From the NCBI RefSeq assembly GCF_021283305.1, contig NZ_JAJSOK010000041.1:1-63894 (forward strand): DNA of 63,894 bases, read 5' to 3'. The DNA is from Pseudonocardia kujensis (GTDB taxonomy: Bacteria; Actinomycetota; Actinomycetes; Mycobacteriales; Pseudonocardiaceae). Below, in pieces: positions 16,735-24,655 of this stretch. Position 1 is the first letter of the stretch. Each line of letters opens with the position of its first letter. The translations under genes were made by a program, and so were the position numbers. The notes beneath the pieces are model-generated. The model was not told where the DNA came from and ran no database searches. It saw only the letters and a program-made list of their open reading frames with translations.

Positions 16735-17733
16735 TCAGGCCACCACGAGGAAGTGGAGCAGCCAGTAGGCCACGGCGGCGCAGAACCCGGCGGCCGGGAG
16801 CGTCAGGACCCAGGCCACGGCGATGTTGCCGCCGACCCCCCAGCGGACCGCCGACAGCCGTTTCGTCGCGCCCACGCCCAGGATGGACGACGTGATCGTC
16901 TGCGTGGTGGAGATCGGTGCGGCGAAGACGAACGCGGTCGTGTAGAGCACGGCCGAGGCCGTGAGTTCCGCCGCGAACCCGCGCGGCGGGTCGAGGTCGA
17001 TGATCCGCCGCCCCAGGGTGCGCATGACGCGCCAGCCCCCGGCGTAGGTGCCCAGGGACAGCGCGCCGGCGGAGGTCAGCACCACCCACCACGGGATCTC
17101 CTCGCCCTGGTGGAACCCGCCGACGACCAGCGCGAGGACGATCACGCCCATCGTCTTCTGGGCGTCCTGCAGGCCGTGGCCGAGCGCCATGCCGGCGGCG
17201 GACACCGTCTGCGCGATCCGGAACCCGCGGGTGGTCCGCATCGGCCGGGTGTCCTTGAACAGCCACAGGATCACGATCATCACGAGCCCACCCAGCACGA
17301 ACCCGACGACCGGCGACAGGACCATCGGGATCACGACCTTGTCCAGCACGCCGGACCACTTCACCGTGCCGGCGGAGGCCAGTGCGGCGCCCACCAGGCC
17401 GCCGATCAGCGCGTGCGAGGAGGAGCTGGGGAGCCCGAACCACCAGGTGACGAGGTTCCAGACGATGGCGCCGATCAGCGCGGCCAGCACCACCGCGAGG
17501 CCGGCGAGCCCCTGCGGAGCCTCGATGATCCCGCTGCCCACGGTGGCCGCGACCTCGGTACCGAGGAACGCGCCGACCAGGTTCATCACGGCCGCCATCA
17601 GCAGCGCCACCCGGGGCGAGAGGGCCCGGGTGGCGACGGAGGTCGCGATGGCGTTGGCGGCGTCATGGAAGCCGTTGGTGTAGTCGAACGCCACCGCGAC
17701 GACGATGACGACGACGACCGCCGCGAGGAGCAT
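16735..17733 (-). CDS. pitA: Pit-family inorganic phosphate transporter
   Basis: A 332-residue membrane transporter with about ten helices. It carries the duplicated Pit signatures: FDYTNGFHDAANAIATSVAT at the N-terminus and GLPSSSSHALIGGLVG in the first half, with the matching HGLQDAQKTMGV and APISTTQTITSSILGVGA in the second half. It moves phosphate (as a metal-phosphate complex in E. coli PitA) with protons. Its ATG shares one base with the stop of the upstream DUF47 gene, so the two are translated together, a common Pit arrangement. Confidence 0.95.
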   Translation of the reverse strand: MLLAAVVVVIVVAVAFDYTNGFHDAANAIATSVATRALSPRVALLMAAVMNLVGAFLGTEVAATVGSGIIEAPQGLAGLAVVLAALIGAIVWNLVTWWFGLPSSSSHALIGGLVGAALASAGTVKWSGVLDKVVIPMVLSPVVGFVLGGLVMIVILWLFKDTRPMRTTRGFRIAQTVSAAGMALGHGLQDAQKTMGVIVLALVVGGFHQGEEIPWWVVLTSAGALSLGTYAGGWRVMRTLGRRIIDLDPPRGFAAELTASAVLYTTAFVFAAPISTTQTITSSILGVGATKRLSAVRWGVGGNIAVAWVLTLPAAGFCAAVAYWLLHFLVVA

Positions 17734-18371
17734 CAGGCTTCCTTGACCGCGATGCTCTCGACGGTATTGGCGACCGTCTCGAAGGCGTCCGCGGCCTCCT
17801 CGAGGGTGTCGACGACCTCCTTGAGCTTGATGATCTCGAGCACCGCGGCGGGGTCGGTGATCGCCTCGTCCGGGGTCAGCAGGCCGGCCAGCACCGCGTG
17901 GTAGGCCTCGTCGGCCTCGTCCTCCAGCGAGTTGACGTGGATCCAGTAGTCGCGCAGCTGGGCCATCTTCTCCAGCCGCGGCATCGCCTCGGCGGTGGCG
18001 GCCGCGGCCCGGCAGAGCACGTCGACCTGCATCGCGATGCCCGCCGGGAGCCGCTGCAGCCGGTAGAGCACGATCCGGTCCGCCGCCTCCTCGATGGCGT
18101 CGACGACGTCGTCGAGGGAGCCGGCGAGCCGGTAGATGTCCTCGCGGTCGAACGGGGTGACGAACACCGAGTTCAGCTTGACCAGGATCTCGTGGGTGAC
18201 CTCGTCACCCGCGTTCTCGGCGTCCTTCACCCGTTTCGCGATCGCGGCCCGCTCGTCGGGCGGGGCTCCCACCAACTCGTTGAGCTCGTTCGCCGCGACC
18301 ACGATGTTCTCCGCGGCGCGGGTGAAGAGCGGGTAGAAGCCGCGCTCGTGCGGCGTCAACCGGAAGGCCAT
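17733..18371 (-). CDS. DUF47/PhoU-like protein partner of the Pit transporter
   Basis: A 212-residue all-helical protein of the DUF47 (PhoU-like) family. The sequence FRLTPHERGFYPLFTRAAENIV and the helical bundle with DEVTHEILVKLNSVFVTPFDREDIYRLAGSLDDVVDAIEEAADR are diagnostic; the acidic E/DxxxD motifs bind metal clusters in PhoU. It is expected to regulate Pit activity at the membrane. No Shine-Dalgarno sequence precedes the ATG; TAGAAA lies seven nucleotides upstream, so this operon may also be leaderless. Confidence 0.92.
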   Translation of the reverse strand: MAFRLTPHERGFYPLFTRAAENIVVAANELNELVGAPPDERAAIAKRVKDAENAGDEVTHEILVKLNSVFVTPFDREDIYRLAGSLDDVVDAIEEAADRIVLYRLQRLPAGIAMQVDVLCRAAAATAEAMPRLEKMAQLRDYWIHVNSLEDEADEAYHAVLAGLLTPDEAITDPAAVLEIIKLKEVVDTLEEAADAFETVANTVESIAVKEA

Positions 18372-18489
18372 GGGGGGTTTTCTACCCGTTCACCCGCGTC
18401 TCATCCCGGCCGGGGCCCGCCGGCGGCACCGCGCCACCGGCCCCGGCTGCGGGATCGTCCCGGGAGCGGCAGCGGATCTCCGCGGGTAC

Positions 18490-19632
18490 TCAGCCGATCA
18501 GCGCCCGCCCGATGATCTCCTTCATGATCTCGTTGGTGCCGCCGTAGATGGACTGCACGCGCGAGTCGACGAAGGCCTTCGCGATGGGGTACTCCATCAT
18601 GTAGCCGTAGCCGCCGTGCAGCTGCAGGCACCGGTCGACCACGCGCTTCTGGACGTCGGTGGCCCACCACTTGGCCTTGGCGGCGTCGGCCACCGAGAGG
18701 TTGCCGGCCACGTGCTCCCTCAGACAACGGTCGACGTAGGTCCGCGTCACGTCGATCTCGGTGTCCATCTCGGCGAGCTCGAACCGGGTGTTCTGGAACG
18801 TCGCGACCGCGCGGCCGAAGGCCTTGCGCTCCTTCGTGTACTCCAGCGTCATCCGCAGCGCCGCAGCCGCGCCGGCCACCGCGCCGACGGCGATGGACAG
18901 CCGCTCCTGGGCCAGGTTCTGCATCAGGTAGATGAAGCCCTGGCCCACCTCGCCGAGGACGTTGGCCGCGGGCACCCGGACGTCGGTGAAGCTCAGCTCC
19001 GCCGTGTCCTGTGCCTTCATGCCGACCTTCTCCAGGCGGCGGCCGCGCTCGAAGCCCGGCATGCCGCGCTCCACGCAGAGCAGCGAGAAGCCGCGGGCCC
19101 CGGCCTCCGGGTCGGTCTTGGCGACCACGATCACGAGGTCGGCCAGGATGCCGTTGGTGATGAAGGTCTTGGCGCCGTTGAGGACCCAGTCGTCACCGTC
19201 CCTCTTGGCGTGGGTGGTGATGCCCTGGAGGTCCGAGCCGGTTCCGGGCTCGGTCATGCCGATGGCCGTGATGATCTCGCCCGAGCAGAAGCCCGGGAGC
19301 CAGCGCTGCTTCTGCTCGTCGTTCGCGAGCCGGAGCAGGTACGGCGCGACGACGTCGTTGTGCAGCGGGAAGCCCAGGCCGCTGGTGCCTGCTGCGGTGA
19401 TCTCCTCGAGGGCGACGGCGTTGTACCGGAAGTCGGGGGTGCCGCCGCCGCCGAACTCCTCGGGGACGTCGGTGCCGAGCAGGCCGGCCTTGCCGGCGGA
19501 GAGCCAGATGTCGCGGTCGACCTGTCCGTTCTTCTCCCACTGCGCGTGGTGCGGGACGACCTCCTTCTCCAGGAAGGTGCGGACCAGGTCGCGGAACGCG
19601 TCGTGTTCGGCGTCGAAGATGTCGCGCTGCAT
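18490..19632 (-). CDS. Acyl-CoA dehydrogenase
   Basis: A 380-residue flavoprotein of the acyl-CoA dehydrogenase family. N-terminal helical domain, the middle beta-domain with IGMTEPGTGSDLQGI and the flavin-contacting NGAKTFITNG, and the C-terminal domain with LQLHGGYGYMMEYP and the end signature RVQSIYGGTNEIMKEIIGR. It forms a 2,3-double bond in an acyl-CoA, transferring electrons to ETF; chain-length preference is not predictable. ATG at 19632 gives the usual family length; GTG at 19647 is an alternative, and neither has a strong ribosome site. Confidence 0.93.
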   Translation of the reverse strand: MQRDIFDAEHDAFRDLVRTFLEKEVVPHHAQWEKNGQVDRDIWLSAGKAGLLGTDVPEEFGGGGTPDFRYNAVALEEITAAGTSGLGFPLHNDVVAPYLLRLANDEQKQRWLPGFCSGEIITAIGMTEPGTGSDLQGITTHAKRDGDDWVLNGAKTFITNGILADLVIVVAKTDPEAGARGFSLLCVERGMPGFERGRRLEKVGMKAQDTAELSFTDVRVPAANVLGEVGQGFIYLMQNLAQERLSIAVGAVAGAAAALRMTLEYTKERKAFGRAVATFQNTRFELAEMDTEIDVTRTYVDRCLREHVAGNLSVADAAKAKWWATDVQKRVVDRCLQLHGGYGYMMEYPIAKAFVDSRVQSIYGGTNEIMKEIIGRALIG

Positions 19633-19693
19633 GACGCGCAGTCTCACATACTCGCCGGTAACCCCGTGGGCCGTCCGCGGCCCGCGCGGGCCG

Positions 19694-19699
19694 TAGGCT
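19694..19699 (+). promoter_or_regulatory. -10 element (TAGGCT), leaderless arrangement
   Basis: TAGGCT lies six nucleotides before the GTG of the PhaC-like hydrolase gene, which has no Shine-Dalgarno sequence. Confidence 0.6.
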
Positions 19700-19705
19700 G
19701 CCGCC

Positions 19706-20782
19706 GTGCTCCGTGCGCTGACCGACGAGCTGGGCTCCCGCCTGGGGGCGGCCGCCGTCAACGCCTGGGACCGGACGGTGGCCGGCGGCGTCGCCGACCT
19801 GCGGCGCATGCCGCGCACCGAGGTGGCCCGGGACCCCGGCGGGACGCTGTACCGCTACGACCCGCTGCCGGGGGTGTCGCCCTCGGGCCCCGCGGTGCTG
19901 CTCGTCCCGCCGCTGGGCGCGCCGGACTTCGCCTACGACCTGCGCCGGGACTGCTCGCTGGTCGAGCACCTGCTCGGCGCGGGCCGGCCGGTCTACCTCG
20001 TCGACTACGGCCCGATCGCGTTCGGGCACCGGCGGCTGGGCATCGAGCACTGGGTCGACGACGTGGTGCCGGGCGCGGTCCGCCGGGTCGCCGGGCTGAC
20101 CGACGAGCAGGTGCACCTGGTCGGCTGGTCCCTCGGCGGGCTGTTCTGCCTGCTCGCCCTGGCGGCGGCGGAGGAGGCGGGGGAACCGCTGCCGGTCCGC
20201 GCGGTCGCCGCGATCGGCAGCCCCGTCGACGTCACGGCGGTGCCCCTGGTCGCGCCGCTGCGCCCGCTCGCGGAGGTGGCGGGCGGGCGGGCGGTCTCGG
20301 CGCTCTACCGCGCGGTGGGCAGCTGGCCCGCGCCGCTGGTGAGCACCGTGTTCCAGCTGACCACGGTGGACAGGATGATCACGCGGCCGCTGGCGATCCT
20401 CTCCCGGCTCGACGACCGGGACACCCTCGCCCAGATCGAGGCGGTCGACCACATGATGGCCAACATGCACGGCTACCCGGGCCGGGTGTTCGGGCAGCTG
20501 TTCCATCTCTTCCTGCGCAGCAACGACCTCGCCGGCGGGAGCCTGGAGCTGGCCGGCCGGCGGGTCGAGCTGGCCTCGGTGAAGGTGCCCGTCCTCGTCG
20601 TCGGCGGGCGGGACGACGTCATCGCCCCGCTGCGCGCGGTCCGCCGCGCCGTCACGCTGCTGTCCGGGGCGCCGGAGGTGCGGTTCGAGACCGCGCCGGG
20701 CGGGCACCTCGGCGTGCTCACCGGGCGCAAGGCGCGGACCACCACCTGGCCCGCCCTCGACGCGTTCCTGGCCGAGCACTGA
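19706..20782 (+). CDS. PhaC-like alpha/beta hydrolase
   Basis: A 358-residue hydrolase resembling the catalytic core of polyhydroxyalkanoate synthases and PHA-synthase-like hydrolases: VLLVPPLGAPDFAYDL, VYLVDYGPIAFGHRRLGIEHWVDDVVP, the nucleophile elbow GWSLGG, VPVLVVGGRDDVIAP with the catalytic Asp, and GGHLGVLTGRKA with the catalytic His. True PhaC enzymes have Cys at the nucleophile (GxCxG); here it is Ser, so it is more likely a hydrolase or esterase than a polymerase. GTG at 19706 has TAGGCT six nucleotides upstream and no ribosome site. Confidence 0.82.
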   Translation: MLRALTDELGSRLGAAAVNAWDRTVAGGVADLRRMPRTEVARDPGGTLYRYDPLPGVSPSGPAVLLVPPLGAPDFAYDLRRDCSLVEHLLGAGRPVYLVDYGPIAFGHRRLGIEHWVDDVVPGAVRRVAGLTDEQVHLVGWSLGGLFCLLALAAAEEAGEPLPVRAVAAIGSPVDVTAVPLVAPLRPLAEVAGGRAVSALYRAVGSWPAPLVSTVFQLTTVDRMITRPLAILSRLDDRDTLAQIEAVDHMMANMHGYPGRVFGQLFHLFLRSNDLAGGSLELAGRRVELASVKVPVLVVGGRDDVIAPLRAVRRAVTLLSGAPEVRFETAPGGHLGVLTGRKARTTTWPALDAFLAEH

Positions 20783-20872
20783 GATCACCCCTCCGCCGCG
20801 GGTTCCCGGGGTTCCTGAGGGCCCACTGAGTGAGTTTTCGGGGCCCGGCCGCACCGTGGGCACACTGGGGCC

Positions 20873-21853
20873 ATGCGCCATGTGGAGAACGTCGGTACGG
20901 AGAAGCCGTACTCGGTGATCGGGCTCGGGACCTGGCAGTTCGGGTCCAAGGAGTGGGGCTACGGCGGCGGGTACGACGAGACGGAGGCCGGCCGGATCGT
21001 CGCCCGGGCCCGCGAGCTGGGCGTCACCGTGTTCGACACCGCCGAGGTGTACGGGTTCGGCCGTTCCGAGCGCATCCTCGGCAAGGCCCTGGCCGAGACG
21101 GGCGGCGCGGACGGGGTCGTGGTCGCCACCAAGATCTTCCCGGTGCTGCCGACGGCAGCGGTCGTGCAGCAGCGGGGAGTGGCCAGCGCCCAGCGGCTGG
21201 GTGTCCGGACCCTGGACCTCTACCAGGTGCACCAGCCCAACCCGTTGGTGAGCGACGGCACCACGATGCGCGGGATGCAGGCGCTGCGCGACGTCGGCGT
21301 GGTCCGCGACGTCGGTGTGTCCAACTACAAGCTCGACCGCTGGCGGTCCGCGGAGGCGCGGCTCGGCGCGAAGCTCCTGTCCAACCAGGTCCAGTTCAGC
21401 CTGGTGCAACGCGCGCCGCTGGCCGAGATGCTGCCGTGGGCGCAGCGCACCGGGCACGTGGTCATCGCCTACAGCCCGCTCGCGCAGGGCCTGCTGTCCG
21501 GGCGCTACGACCGGGACCACCGCCCGACCAACGGCGTGCGCGCGGCCAACGCGATGTTCCTGCCGGAGAACCTCGACGCCGCGAAGCCGCTGCTCGACAC
21601 CCTGCGCGACGTCGCCTCCGCGCACGACGCCACGCCGTCGCAGATCGCCCTGGCCTGGGTGGTCCACCCGCCGAACGTCGTCGCGATCCCGGGGGCGTCG
21701 AGCGTCGCACAGGTGGAGAGCAACGTGGCGGCGGCGGAGATCCGGCTGACCGACGAGGAGTACGCCGGGCTCACGGCCGCGGCGGAGGCGTACCGACCGA
21801 TCACCGGCTTCCCGGCGATCCCGAAGCTGGTCGCCTCCCGCCGGCGTGCGTGA
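20873..21853 (+). CDS. Aldo/keto reductase
   Basis: A 326-residue NADPH-dependent aldo/keto reductase. The catalytic set is visible: Asp and Tyr in FDTAEVYGFG, Lys in VVATKIFP, and His in DLYQVHQPNP. Further family marks are VGVSNYKLDRW, QVQFSLVQR and the cofactor-binding AIPGASSVAQVESN. It resembles the KAB/YajO-like group; the physiological substrate is unknown. The ATG at 20873 is preceded by CACACT and six nucleotides, a weaker version of the leaderless pattern seen elsewhere in this window. Confidence 0.92.
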   Translation: MRHVENVGTEKPYSVIGLGTWQFGSKEWGYGGGYDETEAGRIVARARELGVTVFDTAEVYGFGRSERILGKALAETGGADGVVVATKIFPVLPTAAVVQQRGVASAQRLGVRTLDLYQVHQPNPLVSDGTTMRGMQALRDVGVVRDVGVSNYKLDRWRSAEARLGAKLLSNQVQFSLVQRAPLAEMLPWAQRTGHVVIAYSPLAQGLLSGRYDRDHRPTNGVRAANAMFLPENLDAAKPLLDTLRDVASAHDATPSQIALAWVVHPPNVVAIPGASSVAQVESNVAAAEIRLTDEEYAGLTAAAEAYRPITGFPAIPKLVASRRRA

Positions 21854-21936
21854 GGTGTCCGTTTCGCCTCGCTTCCCGCGCAGGTGAGTGACGTAGTACC
21901 CCGGCGTCGGCCCTGACGGAGTCGCGTCCGCGGCGT

Positions 21937-21942
21937 TAGCGT
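21937..21942 (+). promoter_or_regulatory. -10 element (TAGCGT), leaderless arrangement
   Basis: TAGCGT lies six nucleotides before the GTG at 21949 of the FAD-binding oxidoreductase; no Shine-Dalgarno sequence is present. Confidence 0.6.
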
Positions 21943-21948
21943 GGCGGC

Positions 21949-23373
21949 GTGGGCACGATCGAGCGGGTGGGCACGCGGCCGGAAGCAGGCGCGGAAGCGG
22001 GCTCGGAAGCGGCGTCGGCCGCGCGGCGGCGGCACGACGCCACCGTCGCCGGGCTCCTGCGGGCCTACCGGTCGGTCCCGGCCGGCACCCCGGTGCGGCT
22101 CGGCAAGCGGACGTCGAACCTGTTCCGGTTCGGCGGGCGCGCGGCGGAGTCGGTGCTGCTCGACACCTCCGGGCTGACCGGGGTGATCGAGGTGGACGGG
22201 GCGGCGCGCACCGCCGACGTCCAGGGCATGTGCACCTACGAGGACCTCGTCGCGGCGACCCTGCCGCACGGGCTGATGCCGCTGGTCGTGCCGCAGCTCA
22301 AGACGATCACCCTCGGCGGCGCGGTGACCGGGCTGGGGATCGAGTCGACGTCGTTCCGGCACGGGCTCCCGCACGAGTCCGTGCTCGAGATGGACGTCCT
22401 CACGCCCGCCGGCGAGCTCGTGACCGCGGCGCCGGACAACGAGCACGCCGACCTCTACGCGGCCTTCGCCAACTCCTACGGCACCCTCGGTTACGCCCTG
22501 CGGCTGCGCATCGAGCTGCTGCCGGTGAAGCCCTACGTCAGGCTCACCCACCACCGCTTCCGCACCGCGGAGGAGGCCACGGCCGCGCTGGCGGAGTTCT
22601 CCCGCCCGGACGGGCCCGCGGACTTCGTCGACGGCACCGTGTTCTCCGCCGACGAGCACTACGTGAGCGTCGGGCACTTCGTCGACACCCCCACGCCGGG
22701 CGCGCAGGTCTCCGACTACACCGGCATGGACGTGTACTACCGGTCGCTGCAGCGCCGGCCGGTCGACCACCTCACCGTCCACGACTACCTGTGGCGCTGG
22801 GACACCGACTGGTTCTGGTGCTCGCGCGCCTTCGGGGTGCAGGTGCCCGCCGTCCGTCGGGTGTGGCCGAAGCGGTACCGCCGGTCCGACGTGTACCGCA
22901 GGCTGGTCGCGCTCGACCAGCGGTACCAGGCGTCGAACGCGGTGCGCCGCGCCCTCGGCCGGCCCGAGGAGGAGATGGTGGTCCAGGACGTCGAGATCCC
23001 GACGCCCCGGCTCCCGGAGTTCCTCGCGGCGTTCCACGAGCACGTCGGGATCGCGCCGGTGTGGCTCTGCCCGCTGCAGCTGCGCGGGGAGCGGACCTGG
23101 CCGCTGTACCCGATGGAACCGCACACGCCGTACGTGAACGTCGGCTTCTGGTCGTCCGTGCCGGTGGGCGCGGACCGGGAGGAGCACAATCGCTTCGTCG
23201 AGAAGCTGGTGGCCGACCTGGACGGCCACAAGAGCCTGTACTCGACCGTCCACTACGGCGAGACCGAGTTCTGGGAGCGCTACAACGGACCGGCGTACCG
23301 GGCCGTGAAGGAGCGGTACGACCCGGCGGGGCGGGTACCGGATCTGTACACGAAGGTCGGAGGGGGAGCGTGA
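21949..23373 (+). CDS. FAD-binding oxidoreductase, 10-methyl fatty acid reductase (BfaA/TmsA-like)
   Basis: A 474-residue protein of the DHCR24-like FAD_binding_4 family. The N-terminal PCMH domain includes VDGAARTADVQGMCTYEDLV and PQLKTITLGGAVTGLGIES. The C-terminal half ends in PAGRVPDLYTKVGGG, typical of this group. In actinobacteria the gene paired with a cyclopropane-synthase-like methyltransferase reduces the 10-methylene intermediate to 10-methyl (tuberculostearic-type) fatty acids. Its stop overlaps the methyltransferase start (GTGA), supporting that pathway. GTG at 21949 was chosen because TAGCGT lies six nucleotides upstream. Confidence 0.85.
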   Translation: MGTIERVGTRPEAGAEAGSEAASAARRRHDATVAGLLRAYRSVPAGTPVRLGKRTSNLFRFGGRAAESVLLDTSGLTGVIEVDGAARTADVQGMCTYEDLVAATLPHGLMPLVVPQLKTITLGGAVTGLGIESTSFRHGLPHESVLEMDVLTPAGELVTAAPDNEHADLYAAFANSYGTLGYALRLRIELLPVKPYVRLTHHRFRTAEEATAALAEFSRPDGPADFVDGTVFSADEHYVSVGHFVDTPTPGAQVSDYTGMDVYYRSLQRRPVDHLTVHDYLWRWDTDWFWCSRAFGVQVPAVRRVWPKRYRRSDVYRRLVALDQRYQASNAVRRALGRPEEEMVVQDVEIPTPRLPEFLAAFHEHVGIAPVWLCPLQLRGERTWPLYPMEPHTPYVNVGFWSSVPVGADREEHNRFVEKLVADLDGHKSLYSTVHYGETEFWERYNGPAYRAVKERYDPAGRVPDLYTKVGGGA

Positions 23374-24620
23374 GCATGCGGGTCGCGGAGGTGTTCGGGC
23401 ACGTGGTCGGGGCGGATGCGCCCCTTCGGCTGGTGGCCTACGACGGCAGCAAGTCCGGTCCGGACGACGCCGAGGTGGCGTTGCGGATCGAGTCGCCGCG
23501 GGCGCTGGCCCGGCTGGCGTCGGCGCCGGGCACGCTCGGCCTGGCCCGGGCGTACGTCACGGGGGAGATCGACGTGGAGGGCGACCTCTACACCGCGCTC
23601 TCCGCGCTGGCCGACGTCACCCTGCACGGGATCTCGAAGGCGGACTTCGCGAAGCTGCTCGCGACCGTCGGCCCCGTGTGGCTGAAGTACCGGCCCGCCC
23701 CGCCGGAGCTCGAGGCCCGGCCCCGCGGGCGGCTGCACTCCAAGTTCCGGGACAGCCAGGCCATCTCGCACCACTACGACGTGTCCAACCGCTTCTACGA
23801 GTGGGTGCTCGGGCCGTCGATGACCTACACCTGCGCCGCCTACCCGCGTCCCGACGCGACGCTCGAGGAGGCGCAGGAGAGCAAGTACGACCTGGTCGCC
23901 CGCAAGCTCGCGCTGGAGCCGGGCATGCGGCTGCTCGACGTCGGCTGCGGTTGGGGCGGCATGGTCCGGCACGCGGCCCGGATGGGTGTGCACGCCCTGG
24001 GCGTCACGCTGTCGAAGAACCAGGCCGAGTGGGCGCAGGAGGCGATCCGCCGCGAGGGCCTCGAGGAGTTCGCCGAGGTCCGGCACTCCGACTACCGGGA
24101 CGTCCCCGAGACGGGGTTCGACGCCGTCAGCTCGATCGGGCTCACCGAGCACATCGGCAAGAAGCAGCTCGGCTCCTACTTCCGCTTCCTGTACGGGAAG
24201 CTGCGCCCGGAAGGCCGGCTGCTCAACCACTGCATCACGCAGCCGCACACCGTGAACAAGCGCAAGGTCGACCCGTTCATCGGCCGGTACGTCTTCCCGG
24301 ACGGGCAGCTCGAGTCGCCCGGCCTGCTCATGACCGAGATGAACGACGCCGGGTTCGAGATCCGGCACGAGGAGAACCTGCGCGAGCACTACGCCATGAC
24401 CCTGCGGGACTGGGGCGCCAACCTCGAGGAGCACTGGACCGAGGCGGTGGCCGAGGTCGGCGTGGGCCGGGCGCGGGTGTGGCGGCTCTACATGGCGGCG
24501 TGCCGGCTCGGGTTCGAGCTCGACAACATCCAGCTGCACCAGATGCTGGGCGTGAAGCTGGGCGACCACGGCGCGTCGGGCATGCCGCTGCGCGGCTGGC
24601 GGGCCGAGGGCGTGTGGTGA
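23370..24620 (+). CDS. Cyclopropane-fatty-acid-synthase-like methyltransferase (BfaB/TmsB-like)
   Basis: A 416-residue SAM-dependent methyltransferase. After an N-terminal acyl-binding region of about 130 residues it shows ISHHYDVSNRFYEWVLGPSMTYTCA, the SAM motif LLDVGCGWGG, and SSIGLTEHIGKKQL with the conserved Glu/His environment of the CFA-synthase active site. Together with the upstream FAD reductase it is expected to methylate oleoyl chains of phospholipids at C-10. GGAGG (23359-23363) lies six nucleotides before GTG 23370, which overlaps the upstream stop. Plain cyclopropane synthesis is the alternative, but the gene partner favours 10-methyl products. Confidence 0.88.
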   Translation: MSMRVAEVFGHVVGADAPLRLVAYDGSKSGPDDAEVALRIESPRALARLASAPGTLGLARAYVTGEIDVEGDLYTALSALADVTLHGISKADFAKLLATVGPVWLKYRPAPPELEARPRGRLHSKFRDSQAISHHYDVSNRFYEWVLGPSMTYTCAAYPRPDATLEEAQESKYDLVARKLALEPGMRLLDVGCGWGGMVRHAARMGVHALGVTLSKNQAEWAQEAIRREGLEEFAEVRHSDYRDVPETGFDAVSSIGLTEHIGKKQLGSYFRFLYGKLRPEGRLLNHCITQPHTVNKRKVDPFIGRYVFPDGQLESPGLLMTEMNDAGFEIRHEENLREHYAMTLRDWGANLEEHWTEAVAEVGVGRARVWRLYMAACRLGFELDNIQLHQMLGVKLGDHGASGMPLRGWRAEGVW

Positions 24621-24642
24621 GCGGGTCCTGATCGTCCGCGGC

Positions 24643-24648
24643 TAGGGT
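24643..24648 (+). promoter_or_regulatory. -10 element (TAGGGT), leaderless arrangement
   Basis: TAGGGT lies seven nucleotides before the GTG at 24656 of the WS/DGAT gene, in the 35-nt gap after the methyltransferase. Confidence 0.55.
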
Positions 24649-24655
24649 TCCTCCT

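Noticed and set aside
19706..20782. Polyhydroxyalkanoate synthase phaC
   Set aside because: The nucleophile elbow is GWSLGG with Ser; PHA synthases use Cys. No phaA, phaB, phasin or phaR gene is adjacent.
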